A DNA stretch of 64,000 bases from Ancylobacter tetraedralis (GTDB lineage: Bacteria; Pseudomonadota; Alphaproteobacteria; Rhizobiales; Xanthobacteraceae), in contig NZ_JACICD010000001.1 in the NCBI RefSeq assembly GCF_014195655.1, positions 782,682 to 846,681 of the forward strand, given 5' to 3'. Positions 19,603 to 28,205 of this stretch are shown piece after piece (positions within the stretch are counted from its first letter, which is position 1; the number at the start of each line of letters is the position of its first letter). Position numbers and translations under genes: made by a program. The notes under the pieces were generated by a model that was given only the letters and a program-made list of their open reading frames with translations, searched no databases and was not told the DNA's origin.

Positions 19603-20709
19603 ATGCGTATCAAGAGCATACTCTACGCTGCCGTTGCCGTGGCCGCGCTGACGGGAGCCGCCCGGGCCGATATTCTCATCGGCACGGCGGGGCCGACCAC
19701 CAACGCCGAGGCGCTTTTCGGCACCACCTGGCAGAACGGCATGGAACTCGCCGTTCGGCAAGCCAATGCGGCGGGCGGCGTGCACGGCCAGAAGCTGGTC
19801 CTGGTGCGCGATGACGATGGCGGCGATCCTAAGCAGGGCACGCTGATCGCGCAGAAGCATTGCGACGAGGCCGGCATGCTCGCCGTGGTCGCCAATTTCA
19901 ACAGCGGCGTGACCATCCCGTCATCCGATGTCTACAATCGCTGCGGCATGCCGCAGGTGACCAACGCCTCGAACCCTAAGGTCACCAAGGCCGGCTACAA
20001 GAACCTTTTCCGGCCCATCGCCAACGACCTGTCGCAGGGCGCGGCCCCGGCCGACTACGCTCTGGCCAAGCTCGGCGCCAAGAAGGCCGCCGTGGTTCAC
20101 GACAAGCAGGCCTTCGGCCAGGGCGTCGCCGAAGTGTTTCGCGAGAACTTCACCAAGGGAGGCGGCACGATCACGTCCTTCTCCGGCATCGCTCAGACCG
20201 ACGTCGATTTCAGTGCCCTGCTTTCCTCCATCCGCGCCGAGAATCCGGACGTGGTCTATTTCGGCGGCGTGATGCCGGCGGTCGGCCTGTTCGTTAAGCA
20301 GGCTCGCGAGCTCGGCATCAAAGCGACCTTCTTCGCCGCCGACAGCGCCTTCACCCCGGACTTCATCGCGGGCGCCGGGCCCGCTTCGGAAGGCACCGTC
20401 GTCTCCTTCCAGGCCCCGCCCTACGATTCCTCTCCCGCCCTGCAGAAGTTCGCAACTGACTACAAGGCCGCCTTCGGCGAGGATCCCGGCCCGTACTCGG
20501 CCTATGGCTATGTCGAGGCCACCATCATTATCGAGGCGATGAAGAAGGCGCCGACCCCGCTCACCCGCGCCGGTATCGTCACCGAGATCGCCAAGAGCGA
20601 CTTTGACGGCCTCGTCGGTCACGTCGCCTTCACGCCGGCAGGCGAACTGCAGAAGCCCTTCTTGTTCCTCTACGCGGTCAAGGGCGGCAAGTTCGCGCTG
20701 GTCCAGTAA
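19603..20709 (+). CDS. Branched-chain-type ABC transporter substrate-binding protein
   Basis: Periplasmic binding protein of the LivK/type 1 fold (368 residues) with a Sec signal peptide MRIKSILYAAVAVAALTGAA cut after ARA. The mature start DILIGTAGPTTNAEALFGT and VYNRCGMPQVTNASNP are typical of this family. It should capture the substrate for the LivHMGF-type importer encoded next. Given the catabolic operon divergent from it, an amino- or imino-acid related compound is likely rather than branched-chain amino acids as such. The start at 19603 follows an AAGGGA site. Confidence 0.92.
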   Translation: MRIKSILYAAVAVAALTGAARADILIGTAGPTTNAEALFGTTWQNGMELAVRQANAAGGVHGQKLVLVRDDDGGDPKQGTLIAQKHCDEAGMLAVVANFNSGVTIPSSDVYNRCGMPQVTNASNPKVTKAGYKNLFRPIANDLSQGAAPADYALAKLGAKKAAVVHDKQAFGQGVAEVFRENFTKGGGTITSFSGIAQTDVDFSALLSSIRAENPDVVYFGGVMPAVGLFVKQARELGIKATFFAADSAFTPDFIAGAGPASEGTVVSFQAPPYDSSPALQKFATDYKAAFGEDPGPYSAYGYVEATIIIEAMKKAPTPLTRAGIVTEIAKSDFDGLVGHVAFTPAGELQKPFLFLYAVKGGKFALVQ

Positions 20710-20775
20710 CGCACCATCCACCCAGAACGGAGCTAGCTTCATCGAACGGCCCCCTCCCGTATCGAGAAGCCTCCT

Positions 20776-20814
20776 GGTCCGGCGTCTGCGCCCCCTCGCG
20801 CGCTGCGCCGGACC
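20776..20814 (+). terminator. Intergenic hairpin between binding protein and permease genes
   Basis: Inverted repeat GGTCCGGCG ... CGCCGGACC (9-bp perfect stem, 21-base loop) in the 147-bp gap. There is no U-tract, so it may act as a partial terminator or mRNA stabiliser giving more binding protein than membrane subunits. Confidence 0.45.
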
Positions 20815-20856
20815 TCTTTCCGCCCGCTACCGCAAGCAACGGACCGAAAGGCTGAC

Positions 20857-21798
20857 ATGGGCGCCCTCATTCTCCAGCAGACGATCAACGCCCTCACCGT
20901 CGGGTCGATCTACGCGCTCATCGCGCTCGGATACACCATGGTCTATGGCGTGCTGCGCCTCATCAACTTCGCCCATAGCGAGCTGTTCACCGCTGGCGCC
21001 TTCATCGGCCTCGCCCTTGCCGGCGCGCTCGGCATTGCCGGTCACCCAACGGGCGGTCTGCTCGTGGGCCTCATTACCTTCGTGCTCGTCGGCCTTGCCG
21101 GCGTCAGCGTCGAGATCGTCGCATACCGCCCGCTGCGCGGCACCTCGCGCCTCGCGCCGATGCTCTCGGCCCTCGGCATGGCAGTGGTGATCCAGAACGC
21201 GGTGATGCTGATCGGCGGCCGGCGGCCGATGATCTACCCCTCCTTCCTGCCGTCGGGGGTGATCGACGTCTTCGGCGCCGTCGTCAGTTACAAGCAGATC
21301 ACCATCTTCCTCGTCGCCGTGGTGCTGATGATTGGGCTGGAGCTGTTCGTGAACCGCACCAATCTCGGCGTTCGCATTCGGGCGGTGGCCGAGAACGCGG
21401 AGACCGCCTCGCTGGTCGGCATCAACCCGAACATGGCGATCTCGCTGATCTTCTTCATAGGCCCCGGCCTGGGCGCCGTTGCCGGTATCCTTTATTCCTC
21501 CTTCTATGGCGTGGCGACCTTCACCATGGGCTTCGTCATCGGGATGAAGGCGTTCACCGCCGCCATTCTCGGGGGCATCGGCTCCATTCCCGGCGCGGTG
21601 CTGGGCGGGTTCCTGCTCGGCGCCATCGAGACCTTCGGCACCGCCTGGATGCCGGTGCTGACCGGCGGCGTCATCGGCACGGAATACCGCGACATCTTCG
21701 CCTTCTCCGTCCTTGTCCTGATCCTGCTATTTCGCCCCGCCGGCCTGCTCGGCGAGCATGTCAGCGAAGAAACCAGAGTGTACAAGAGTGACTTCTGA
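20857..21798 (+). CDS. ABC transporter permease, LivH type
   Basis: Inner-membrane permease (313 residues, about eight hydrophobic segments) of the branched-chain amino-acid transporter family. Signature segments include NALTVGSIYALIALGYTMVYGVLRLINFAHSE near the N-terminus and the cytoplasmic loop GIRIRAVAENAETASLVGIN-like sequence that contacts the ATPases. It overlaps the LivM-type gene by 11 bp. Confidence 0.93.
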   Translation: MGALILQQTINALTVGSIYALIALGYTMVYGVLRLINFAHSELFTAGAFIGLALAGALGIAGHPTGGLLVGLITFVLVGLAGVSVEIVAYRPLRGTSRLAPMLSALGMAVVIQNAVMLIGGRRPMIYPSFLPSGVIDVFGAVVSYKQITIFLVAVVLMIGLELFVNRTNLGVRIRAVAENAETASLVGINPNMAISLIFFIGPGLGAVAGILYSSFYGVATFTMGFVIGMKAFTAAILGGIGSIPGAVLGGFLLGAIETFGTAWMPVLTGGVIGTEYRDIFAFSVLVLILLFRPAGLLGEHVSEETRVYKSDF

Positions 21799-22822
21799 CG
21801 CACCGAACACAGGCGGAGCGGCGGCCGGCGCGCTGGGCCCGGCCCCTGTCCGCACGATGCGGGTCTGGCCGGGGGCGCTCGCCATGGCGCTGGTGCCGGT
21901 GCTGGCACTGATCGCCGGCCAATTCCTGCCGGCCTATCCGCTGCGCATCCTCGACATGATCCTGCTCTATGCCATCCTCGGCCTGGGGCTGAACATCATC
22001 GTCGGCTATGCCGGGCTGCTCGACCTCGGCTACGTCGCCTTCTACGCCATCGGCGCCTACTCCTGGGCGCTGCTCGCCTCCGGCCAGTTCGACATCCACC
22101 TGCCTTTCGCGCTGGTGCTGCTGATCGGCGCGAGCCTCGCCGGCCTTGCCGGCATATTGCTCGGCATTCCGGTGCTGCGGCTGCGCGGCGACTATCTCGC
22201 CATCGTTACGCTCGGCTTCGGCGAGATCATCCGCGTGCTGATGAACAATCTCGATGGGGTGACCAACGGCCCGCAGGGGATCGCCCGCATCGATGAGGCG
22301 CATCTGTTCGGCTGGACGCTGAGCACGCCGGAGGATTTCCTCTATCTGCTCGTGGCGATGCTGGTGGTGGTGTTCTTGTTCGTCTGGCGTATCCAGGAGA
22401 GCGCGCTCGGCACGGCGCTGTCGGCCGTGCGCGAGGATCAGGACGCGGCGCGCGGCTGCGGCATCGACACGACGCGGGTGAAGCTGGTGGCCTTCGCGCT
22501 CAGCGCATTCATCGGCGGGGGCTGCGGCGTCGTCTTCGCCGCCATGCAGCGCTTCGTCAGCCCGGAGAGCTTCACCTTCTGGGAATCTCTCATCATCGTG
22601 CTGGTGATCGTGATCGGCGGCCTCGGCAACCCGTTTGGCGCGCTGCTGGGCGCGACCCTTTTGATCCTCATCCCGGAACTTCTGCGCGCTTATGCCGACT
22701 ACCGGCTGCTGCTCTACGGCATGGCGCTCGTCATCATCATCCTCGCCCGGCCGCGCGGCATCATCAGCCGCGCCTTCGGACCAAGCTGGCTGATGCGCCG
22801 GCTGGGAGGCGGCAAATGCTGA
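21788..22822 (+). CDS. ABC transporter permease, LivM type
   Basis: Second membrane subunit (344 residues from GTG 21788). The family segments GLGLNIIVGYAGLLDLGYVAFYAIGAY and LRLRGDYLAIVTLGFGEIIR are present, as is the ATPase-contact loop ALSAVREDQDAARGCGID. The GTG inside the end of livH is preferred to an ATG at 21758, which would add a ten-residue extension encoded within livH. Its stop overlaps the ATPase ATG by 7 bp. Confidence 0.92.
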   Translation: MTSDAPNTGGAAAGALGPAPVRTMRVWPGALAMALVPVLALIAGQFLPAYPLRILDMILLYAILGLGLNIIVGYAGLLDLGYVAFYAIGAYSWALLASGQFDIHLPFALVLLIGASLAGLAGILLGIPVLRLRGDYLAIVTLGFGEIIRVLMNNLDGVTNGPQGIARIDEAHLFGWTLSTPEDFLYLLVAMLVVVFLFVWRIQESALGTALSAVREDQDAARGCGIDTTRVKLVAFALSAFIGGGCGVVFAAMQRFVSPESFTFWESLIIVLVIVIGGLGNPFGALLGATLLILIPELLRAYADYRLLLYGMALVIIILARPRGIISRAFGPSWLMRRLGGGKC

Positions 22823-23655
22823 CCTTCGACCACGTCACCAAGCAGTTCGGCGCGCTCAAGGCGATCGACGATGTGTCCTTCAAGGTGAAGCCGGGCATCA
22901 TCACCGCGGTGATAGGGCCGAACGGGGCCGGCAAGTCGACCCTCGTCAACATGGCGGCCGGCTCCTATGGCGTCAGTTCCGGCCGCATTCTGGTCGACGG
23001 CGTCGAGCTGCAGCGACTTCCCAAGCACCGCATCGCCCATGCCGGGCTGGCGCGAACCTACCAGAACATCCGCCTGTTCGACGGCATGAGCGTGGTGAAG
23101 AACCTCGAAGTGGCGCTGGTGCCGCCGAAGGTGGGGCGGCTCGTCGCCGACACGTTCGGCCTCACTGGCCGGGCGGCGGCCGAGGAACGGCGCGCGCGTT
23201 GCCACGCGGTGCTGGAGCGCCTCGGCCTCGCCGCCCATGCCGAGCAGCAGGCGGGAAGCCTTGCCTATGGCCAGCAGAAGCTGGTCGAACTCGCCCGCGC
23301 CGTGGTCGCCGGGCCCCGCGTGCTGCTGCTCGACGAGCCGGCCGCCGGGCTCAATCATGGCGAGACCGAGCTGCTCAAGCAGCACATCCTCGCTTTGCGC
23401 GCCCCCGACCTCGCCATGGTGCTGATCGAGCACGACATGAAGCTCATCATGTCCATCTCCGACACCATCGTGGTGATGAATCGCGGGCAGGTGCTCGCGC
23501 AGGGAAATGCCGCCGAAATCCGGGCCAACACCGAAGTGCAGGAGGCGTATCTTGGCCAGCCAGGAGCCATCAGGGACATCGAGGCCGCTGCTCGCGGTCG
23601 ACGCAATCGAGTCCGGATACGGGAGGGTGAAGGTCTTACATGGCATCAGCCTTAA
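22816..23655 (+). CDS. ABC transporter ATPase, LivG type
   Basis: Nucleotide-binding subunit (279 residues) with Walker A GPNGAGKST, Q-loop LARTYQNIRLF, Walker B VLLLDEPAAGL and switch His in VLIEHDMKLIM. The ABC signature is unusual: the stretch before Walker B reads AGSLAYGQQKLVE, that is LAYGQQ rather than LSGGQ, which is common in LivG proteins. The last 35 codons overlap the next gene. Confidence 0.92.
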   Translation: MLTFDHVTKQFGALKAIDDVSFKVKPGIITAVIGPNGAGKSTLVNMAAGSYGVSSGRILVDGVELQRLPKHRIAHAGLARTYQNIRLFDGMSVVKNLEVALVPPKVGRLVADTFGLTGRAAAEERRARCHAVLERLGLAAHAEQQAGSLAYGQQKLVELARAVVAGPRVLLLDEPAAGLNHGETELLKQHILALRAPDLAMVLIEHDMKLIMSISDTIVVMNRGQVLAQGNAAEIRANTEVQEAYLGQPGAIRDIEAAARGRRNRVRIREGEGLTWHQP

Positions 23656-24307
23656 GGTGATGCCGGGCGAGATCGTCTGCCTCATCGGCCCCAATGGCGC
23701 GGGCAAGACCACGCTGCTGCGCACCATCAGCGGGCTGAACCGCGCCACAAGCGGGACCATCCGCTTCAAGGGCGAGGATGTCGTCGGGCTCAAGCCGCAC
23801 CAGATGGTCCGGCGCGGCGTCGGCCATTGCCCGGAAGGGCGGCGGGTCTTTCAGCTCTCGGTCGAGGAGAACCTCGTCACCGGCTACATCGCCGGCCGCG
23901 GCAAGAGCTTCGCCGAGCTGCGCGACCAGGTCTACCGGCTGTTCCCGATCCTCGGCGAGCGGCGCCACCAGTCGGCCGGGCGGCTCTCGGGCGGCCAGCA
24001 GCAGATGGTGGCGATCGGCCGCGCGCTGATGGGCAGCCCGGAGCTTCTGCTGCTCGACGAGCCCTCGCTCGGCCTCGCGCCGATCATCATCCACCAGATC
24101 TTCGAGATCGTGCTCAAGCTGGCCGAGAGCGGGGTGTCGATCATTCTCGTCGAGCAGAACATCGACCTGTCCTTCGAGGTAGCCGATTTCGTCTACGCGC
24201 TGGAGCATGGTGCGCTGCAATGCTCGGGCCCCGCCGCGAAGATCGCGGCAGACCCCCGTATCAAGGACATCTATCTGCCGGGCCTCGACAGCCACGGCGC
24301 ACAGTAA
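23552..24307 (+). CDS. ABC transporter ATPase, LivF type
   Basis: Second nucleotide-binding subunit, about 251 residues from TTG 23552, with Walker A GPNGAGKTT, signature LSGGQQQM, Walker B LLLLDEPSLGLAP and His in ILVEQNIDL. TTG 23552 is chosen because a GGAGG site lies 6-7 bases upstream and the product starts at the usual point; this produces a 104-bp overlap with livG. An in-frame ATG at 23507 would lengthen the overlap to 149 bp. Confidence 0.9.
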   Translation: MASQEPSGTSRPLLAVDAIESGYGRVKVLHGISLKVMPGEIVCLIGPNGAGKTTLLRTISGLNRATSGTIRFKGEDVVGLKPHQMVRRGVGHCPEGRRVFQLSVEENLVTGYIAGRGKSFAELRDQVYRLFPILGERRHQSAGRLSGGQQQMVAIGRALMGSPELLLLDEPSLGLAPIIIHQIFEIVLKLAESGVSIILVEQNIDLSFEVADFVYALEHGALQCSGPAAKIAADPRIKDIYLPGLDSHGAQ

Positions 24308-24320
24308 GGCGGTCAGCATC

Positions 24321-25091
24321 ATGTACAAGCTCGACGGGCGTATCGCCCTCGTCACCGGCGGGGCGGTCGGCATCGGCCGCGGCATCGCCACCCGCCTTGC
24401 GCAGGAGGGATGCGACGTCGCCATTCTCGACCTCGACCTGGCCGGGGCCGAGGAAACGGCGGCGATGGTTCGGGCGGCCGGGCGCCGGGCGCTGGTGCGC
24501 GGCGTAGATGTGGCCGATGCCGACGCGGTGGCGGCGGCGGTCGAGGAGATCAAGACCGCGCTCGGGCCTATCGACATCGCAATCAACAACGCCGCCATCA
24601 CCGGCGTCGGCAAGGTGGTGGACATCGAGCCCGCCGCCTGGCGGCGCATGTTCGCCATCAACACCGACAGCGTCTTCCATGTCGCGCGGTCGGTGCTGCC
24701 GGACATGATCGCCCGCCGAAACGGGCGGATCGTCAACATCGCCTCGTGGTTCGGCAAGATTGGCAAGCCCAATTATGCTGCCTATTCCGCCTCGAAGGCG
24801 GCGGTGATCGTGTTCACCCAGGCGCTGGCCGCCGAGGTCGCGCCGCTTGGCATCAACGTGAACGCCGTCTGCCCTGGCTCCATCGTCGGCACGAAGATGC
24901 GCGACGACGCCGACCGGTTGTCGCGCGAACAGGGCCTGCCCACCGCCAAGGAACGCGAGCACCTGATACCGCTCGGCCGCGTCGGCGCGCCCGACGACAT
25001 TGCCCGCGTCGTCGCCTTCCTCGCCTCGGATGAATCCTCGTACATGACCGGGCAGGCGATCAATGTCACTGGCGGCTTGTGGATGAACTGA
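24321..25091 (+). CDS. Short-chain dehydrogenase/reductase
   Basis: A 256-residue classical SDR: VTGGAVGIGRGIATR (cofactor motif, residues about 10-24), NNAAIT, catalytic Ser in NIASWFGKIG, YSASKAAV (YxxxK), and a C-terminal INVTGGLWMN. The ATG 13 bp after the livF stop places it in the transporter operon, so it probably oxidises an alcohol intermediate of the imported compound. The tail resembles 3-oxoacyl-reductase/2-dehydro-3-deoxygluconate-type SDRs, but the substrate is not predictable. Confidence 0.88.
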   Translation: MYKLDGRIALVTGGAVGIGRGIATRLAQEGCDVAILDLDLAGAEETAAMVRAAGRRALVRGVDVADADAVAAAVEEIKTALGPIDIAINNAAITGVGKVVDIEPAAWRRMFAINTDSVFHVARSVLPDMIARRNGRIVNIASWFGKIGKPNYAAYSASKAAVIVFTQALAAEVAPLGINVNAVCPGSIVGTKMRDDADRLSREQGLPTAKEREHLIPLGRVGAPDDIARVVAFLASDESSYMTGQAINVTGGLWMN

Positions 25092-25097
25092 CCCCCC

Positions 25098-25757
25098 TCA
25101 TCGGGCGACGAGAGCGGGAAAGCCCGAAAGATCGGCGAGCCGTGGCACGTCGGGCGGAAAGAAGTCCGGGGCGCCCTCCGCAACGATGGCGACGAATGGA
25201 ATGCCGAGGTGGCGCGCGGCCTCGAACTCGGTGGTGGAATCGCCTACCGCCAGCGCTTCTTCCGGTGCGAGGCCCTCCACATCGAGGATTCGGCGGAACT
25301 CTTCCTGCTTGTGTTTGGGCGCGCCGGCGACCGACACGAAGAACGGCGTGAGCCCGCGCTGCGCCAGCACCGCGATCAGTTCGTCCTCCGGCATTCCGGA
25401 GACGAGATGAAGTGGAACCCGGCCGTGCAGCGCCCGCAAGGTTTCCCGCGCTCCCGGAATGAACGGCACCTCCAGCATGGCGGTCTCGATGAAAGCGGCG
25501 AACCGTTTGCACAACGCATCCAGCGAGTCCGGGTCGGCCGGCCGGCCGAAGAGGCTGCGCTCGAAATGGACGAACTTTTCGCGTCGCCCAATGCCTCCGT
25601 GCCGCTGCTGATAGTCGACGACTGCGGCGATCTTGCCGGCGCCTTCGCCCACATAGCAGTGGGCGAAAGCTTGTGTCTTGACGCCAGCTGAATCGAGGAT
25701 GACCCCATCAAAATCTAAAATAAGCGCTTTGACATGCGGTGAGGGATTTGAGTCCAT
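25098..25757 (-). CDS. HAD-superfamily hydrolase
   Basis: A 219-residue phosphatase-like HAD protein with motif I LILDFDGVILDS (nucleophile Asp), motif II LVSGMPEDEL, the lysine in APKHKQEEF, and motif IV VGDSTTEFEAA. The cap inserted after motif I suggests subclass I, phosphoglycolate-phosphatase-like or phosphonatase-like. It converges on the SDR with a 6-bp gap. Only the phosphate-transfer chemistry can be inferred. Confidence 0.82.
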   Translation of the reverse strand: MDSNPSPHVKALILDFDGVILDSAGVKTQAFAHCYVGEGAGKIAAVVDYQQRHGGIGRREKFVHFERSLFGRPADPDSLDALCKRFAAFIETAMLEVPFIPGARETLRALHGRVPLHLVSGMPEDELIAVLAQRGLTPFFVSVAGAPKHKQEEFRRILDVEGLAPEEALAVGDSTTEFEAARHLGIPFVAIVAEGAPDFFPPDVPRLADLSGFPALVAR

Positions 25758-26332
25758 AAAACGTCTCCCTGCCTCAGATCATCGTTGGCCGGCGTCGGTC
25801 GCGATGCTGGCAAGCTCTGCCCTGTTCGCCCGGAATTGATCCTCACAGGAACGCATTGATCCCGCGCTCGCACAGGCTACGGCCTCCGAGCACCCGGGTC
25901 CGCTAACGGGACTGTCGAAACGGCCGCTAAGCTCTATAGCTGCCTGGACCGCAGCAAAAGCCGCCCAGGCGACCCAGAGTTCCAATACATCTAGAGTTGG
26001 CGCCAGGAGCGCTCGTGCGTCCCCTATATCGCCTCCCCCACGCTGCGAGCCGGTCGGAAGAGCTTCGCGGGTATGAATTGCCGCGCGGCACCTCTTTAGC
26101 CACGAGGGCCAGGTCAACGTATGGCGTCCTGGCGAAGGCTCGCTGGATGTCAGCATAACCTGATCCGTCAATCCGGCCGCCTGATACAGAACCACGGCTT
26201 TCGGCCATCAGAGTTCGAGGGGTTGTATCAAGGCGAAGACGCGCGAGGGTTTGCCACAGGCGGACTTTGCCAACCTAACGGACGCGGATCCGCATAACTT
26301 TAAACCGCCCCCCGCTGGGAGATTGGCCGAGG
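25758..26332. other. 575-bp stretch without a recognisable gene
   Basis: Frames on the minus strand (for example a stretch containing ADIQRAFARTPYVDLALVAKEVPRGN at about 26070-26160) look like scraps of coding sequence but fit no family I recognise and are broken by stops. Probably decayed island DNA. Confidence 0.4.
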
Positions 26333-27210
26333 TCATGTCTCATTCCCGTTTTTCGCAACAATCCGCGCGCATGACGAACCGACCAAATCCCAAATGCCTT
26401 CGATGATCGATTCCAGGGTAACACCGTCGAGTTCGAGCGACGCAGCGTAAGCGCGCCATTGCCGCTGCTTGCCTTCGTCGCCGAACATCTCGGCCGAGAG
26501 GCCGGGTGGGCGCCCTCTCGGGATCGGCGTCCGCCGGCGCTCGAACGTCGCGCGAATGGCCGCATCCAGATCGTCATCGGCGATGTTGATCACACGCGGG
26601 ATCGCTCACAGGTCGTAATAGTCCTTCATGCGTCCGTTGAGGACGCCAAGTGCCACCATAGCCTGGAACTTCTCCGCGATCACCCTGGCGGGCGGATAAG
26701 AACGAACAGCGGAGCGGGGAAATCCAACAGAGTCGGATAGTTGAGGCGCTACGTCGCATCGGCCATGGCGTCTCCAAAGCCGATATCAATGGTGACAGGG
26801 ATACGCGTTCTTTCGAGATAAGCAGCGGCCTTGAGCCGAATACCGCCGTACTCCATCTCTTCTCGAATGACCGTTGCAGCGAGCGTATCGATATCGAAGC
26901 GGAGTCCATCGTCGCTCTCGATCGTCATGATCTGCCGGAAATCGGCAATCAGGCGGTTCGGATCGGCGTCCCCGTGTCCGAGAAAGTCCGCGTCGCGCGT
27001 CCCCCGATTGTCGTCGGTCACCCAGACCGTGACCAGCATGCCGCCTTTCAGGACGAAACGGTCGCGATGCGCCGAGATCGACAGGCGGTAGAGCAGCCGT
27101 TCAAGCGCAAACCGCACCAGCAGGATATCGAATGCACGGCCTTCCTTGCGGGCGATATCGAGCAGCCGGTCCTTCACCGATTTCGCCATATTCGTCGGTG
27201 CTTTAGCCAT
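26333..27210 (-). pseudogene. AbiEii-type nucleotidyltransferase toxin, frameshifted
   Basis: The 5' part (from ATG 27210) reads SVKDRLLDIARKEGRAFDILLVRFALERLLYRLSIS, RFVLKGGML, and RDADFLGHGDAD, the nucleotidyltransferase core of AbiEii toxins (type IV TA). After DIGFGDAMADAT a stop intervenes. The expected continuation appears in pieces: NYPTLLDFPAP in the first frame after the stop, VIAEKFQAMVALG-like sequence with RMKDYYDL in another frame at about 26620-26690, and AAIRATFERRRTPIP through IIEGIWDL in a third frame down to 26333. At least one nonsense and two frameshift lesions mean no intact toxin. Confidence 0.8.
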
Positions 27211-27823
27211 TGGAAGTGAGCGCCTCGAGATAGGGTTGCATCACCTTCCATGCACCGCCGGCCTGCGCGGCCTGGGCGATTGCGCTCGGAGTTACCTTTC
27301 GTTGCTGGATGGCGACGCGCAGGCCTTCGACGGCGACCGATCGGTCGACCAGTCTCGGGTTTCGGAATAGATCGGCGAGAGTCTTCAAGATGGAATACAC
27401 CGGGACGTCTAGGCCAGCGATTGCATGATGTTCGATGCCCTGTCGTAGATAGGGTTCCGTAAAGCGAACCATGCGCAGTGGGGGATAGGACTGGACGGGC
27501 GCCCAATCGCTCGTCCCGATCGCCATCCAGATGCGCCGTGGCATTTGATCGGTCAGTCCATAAAAGGCGAGCGCCGACACCAGAGCGACCACGCCTTTGG
27601 GGACGCGCATGGCGGCTTCAGCGAGGATCTGGTTCTCTTCGACCTCCGCGCCACGCTTTTGATAAACTCCGCGCGAGATGCGCTCGATGTCACCTTGCTC
27701 GACAGCGCGTGAGATCGTCTGTGCGCTGATGCCGGCCTCGCGCAGTTCATGCGCATGCATCATGCTGCGCGCATTGAGCAGGTTTCTGAGCTTCACCTTT
27801 TGCGTTTCTTGGGCCGAGGGCAT
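27203..27823 (-). CDS. abiEi: AbiEi-type antitoxin (type IV toxin-antitoxin)
   Basis: A 206-residue protein with an N-terminal winged helix (ARSMMHAHELREAGISAQTISRAVEQGDIERISRGVYQ) and a C-terminal effector domain (LPRR-like MPRRIWMAIG; MVRFTEPYLRQGIEHH; PVYSILKTLADLFRNP) typical of AbiEi antitoxins, which repress their own operon through inverted repeats and counteract AbiEii by an indirect mechanism. The frame is intact although its toxin partner is broken; the two overlap by 8 bp. The start at 27823 (MPSAQETQ) is a best guess; MHAHEL further in is possible. Confidence 0.82.
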   Translation of the reverse strand: MPSAQETQKVKLRNLLNARSMMHAHELREAGISAQTISRAVEQGDIERISRGVYQKRGAEVEENQILAEAAMRVPKGVVALVSALAFYGLTDQMPRRIWMAIGTSDWAPVQSYPPLRMVRFTEPYLRQGIEHHAIAGLDVPVYSILKTLADLFRNPRLVDRSVAVEGLRVAIQQRKVTPSAIAQAAQAGGAWKVMQPYLEALTSNG

Positions 27824-27873
27824 GTGACAAATCCTCCAACCAGTCCCAGTTTTATCAGAGGTTTTGTCACAAA

Positions 27874-28076
27874 TCATCCCATCTCCCCCACCCGCCACCG
27901 GGGCGGATCCGCGATCCAGCGGTTGATTTCGGACTCGCGCCAGCCTGCACCGTTGGTGCTGATCCTGAGCTGGGCGGGGAAGGTACCCTCGGCGATCTTG
28001 CGGTAGATGGTGGAGCGGGACAGGCCGGTGCGGGCGAGGACGTTTTCAGGCGGATGATACGCTCTGGTGTCTGCAT
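27874..28076 (-). pseudogene. AlpA-like excisionase/regulator with one-base frameshift
   Basis: The ATG at 28076 begins MQTPERIIRLKT, the normal N-terminus of AlpA-type MerR-like HTH proteins. The helix-turn-helix VLARTGLSRSTIYRKIAEG and the tail WRESEINRWIADPP continue only in the neighbouring frame, so one base is missing near 28040. AlpA proteins control integrase or excision functions of islands, which fits the surrounding mobile-element debris. Confidence 0.8.
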
Positions 28077-28205
28077 GGCGATGGTGCCTGCTGCTGGATG
28101 CGCCTGAGGGCGCCTGCGCAAGACGAGGCACGGAGCCGCCTGCCGGCAAGAGGATGAAGGGCGCCGGTGTGGCGTGGCGAACCGGCGGCGGCACATCGGA
28201 CGGAT

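Noticed and set aside
25779-26208. Possible small genes in the 25.8-26.3 kb gap
   Set aside because: Frames are short, lack ribosome sites and match no family I can recognise.
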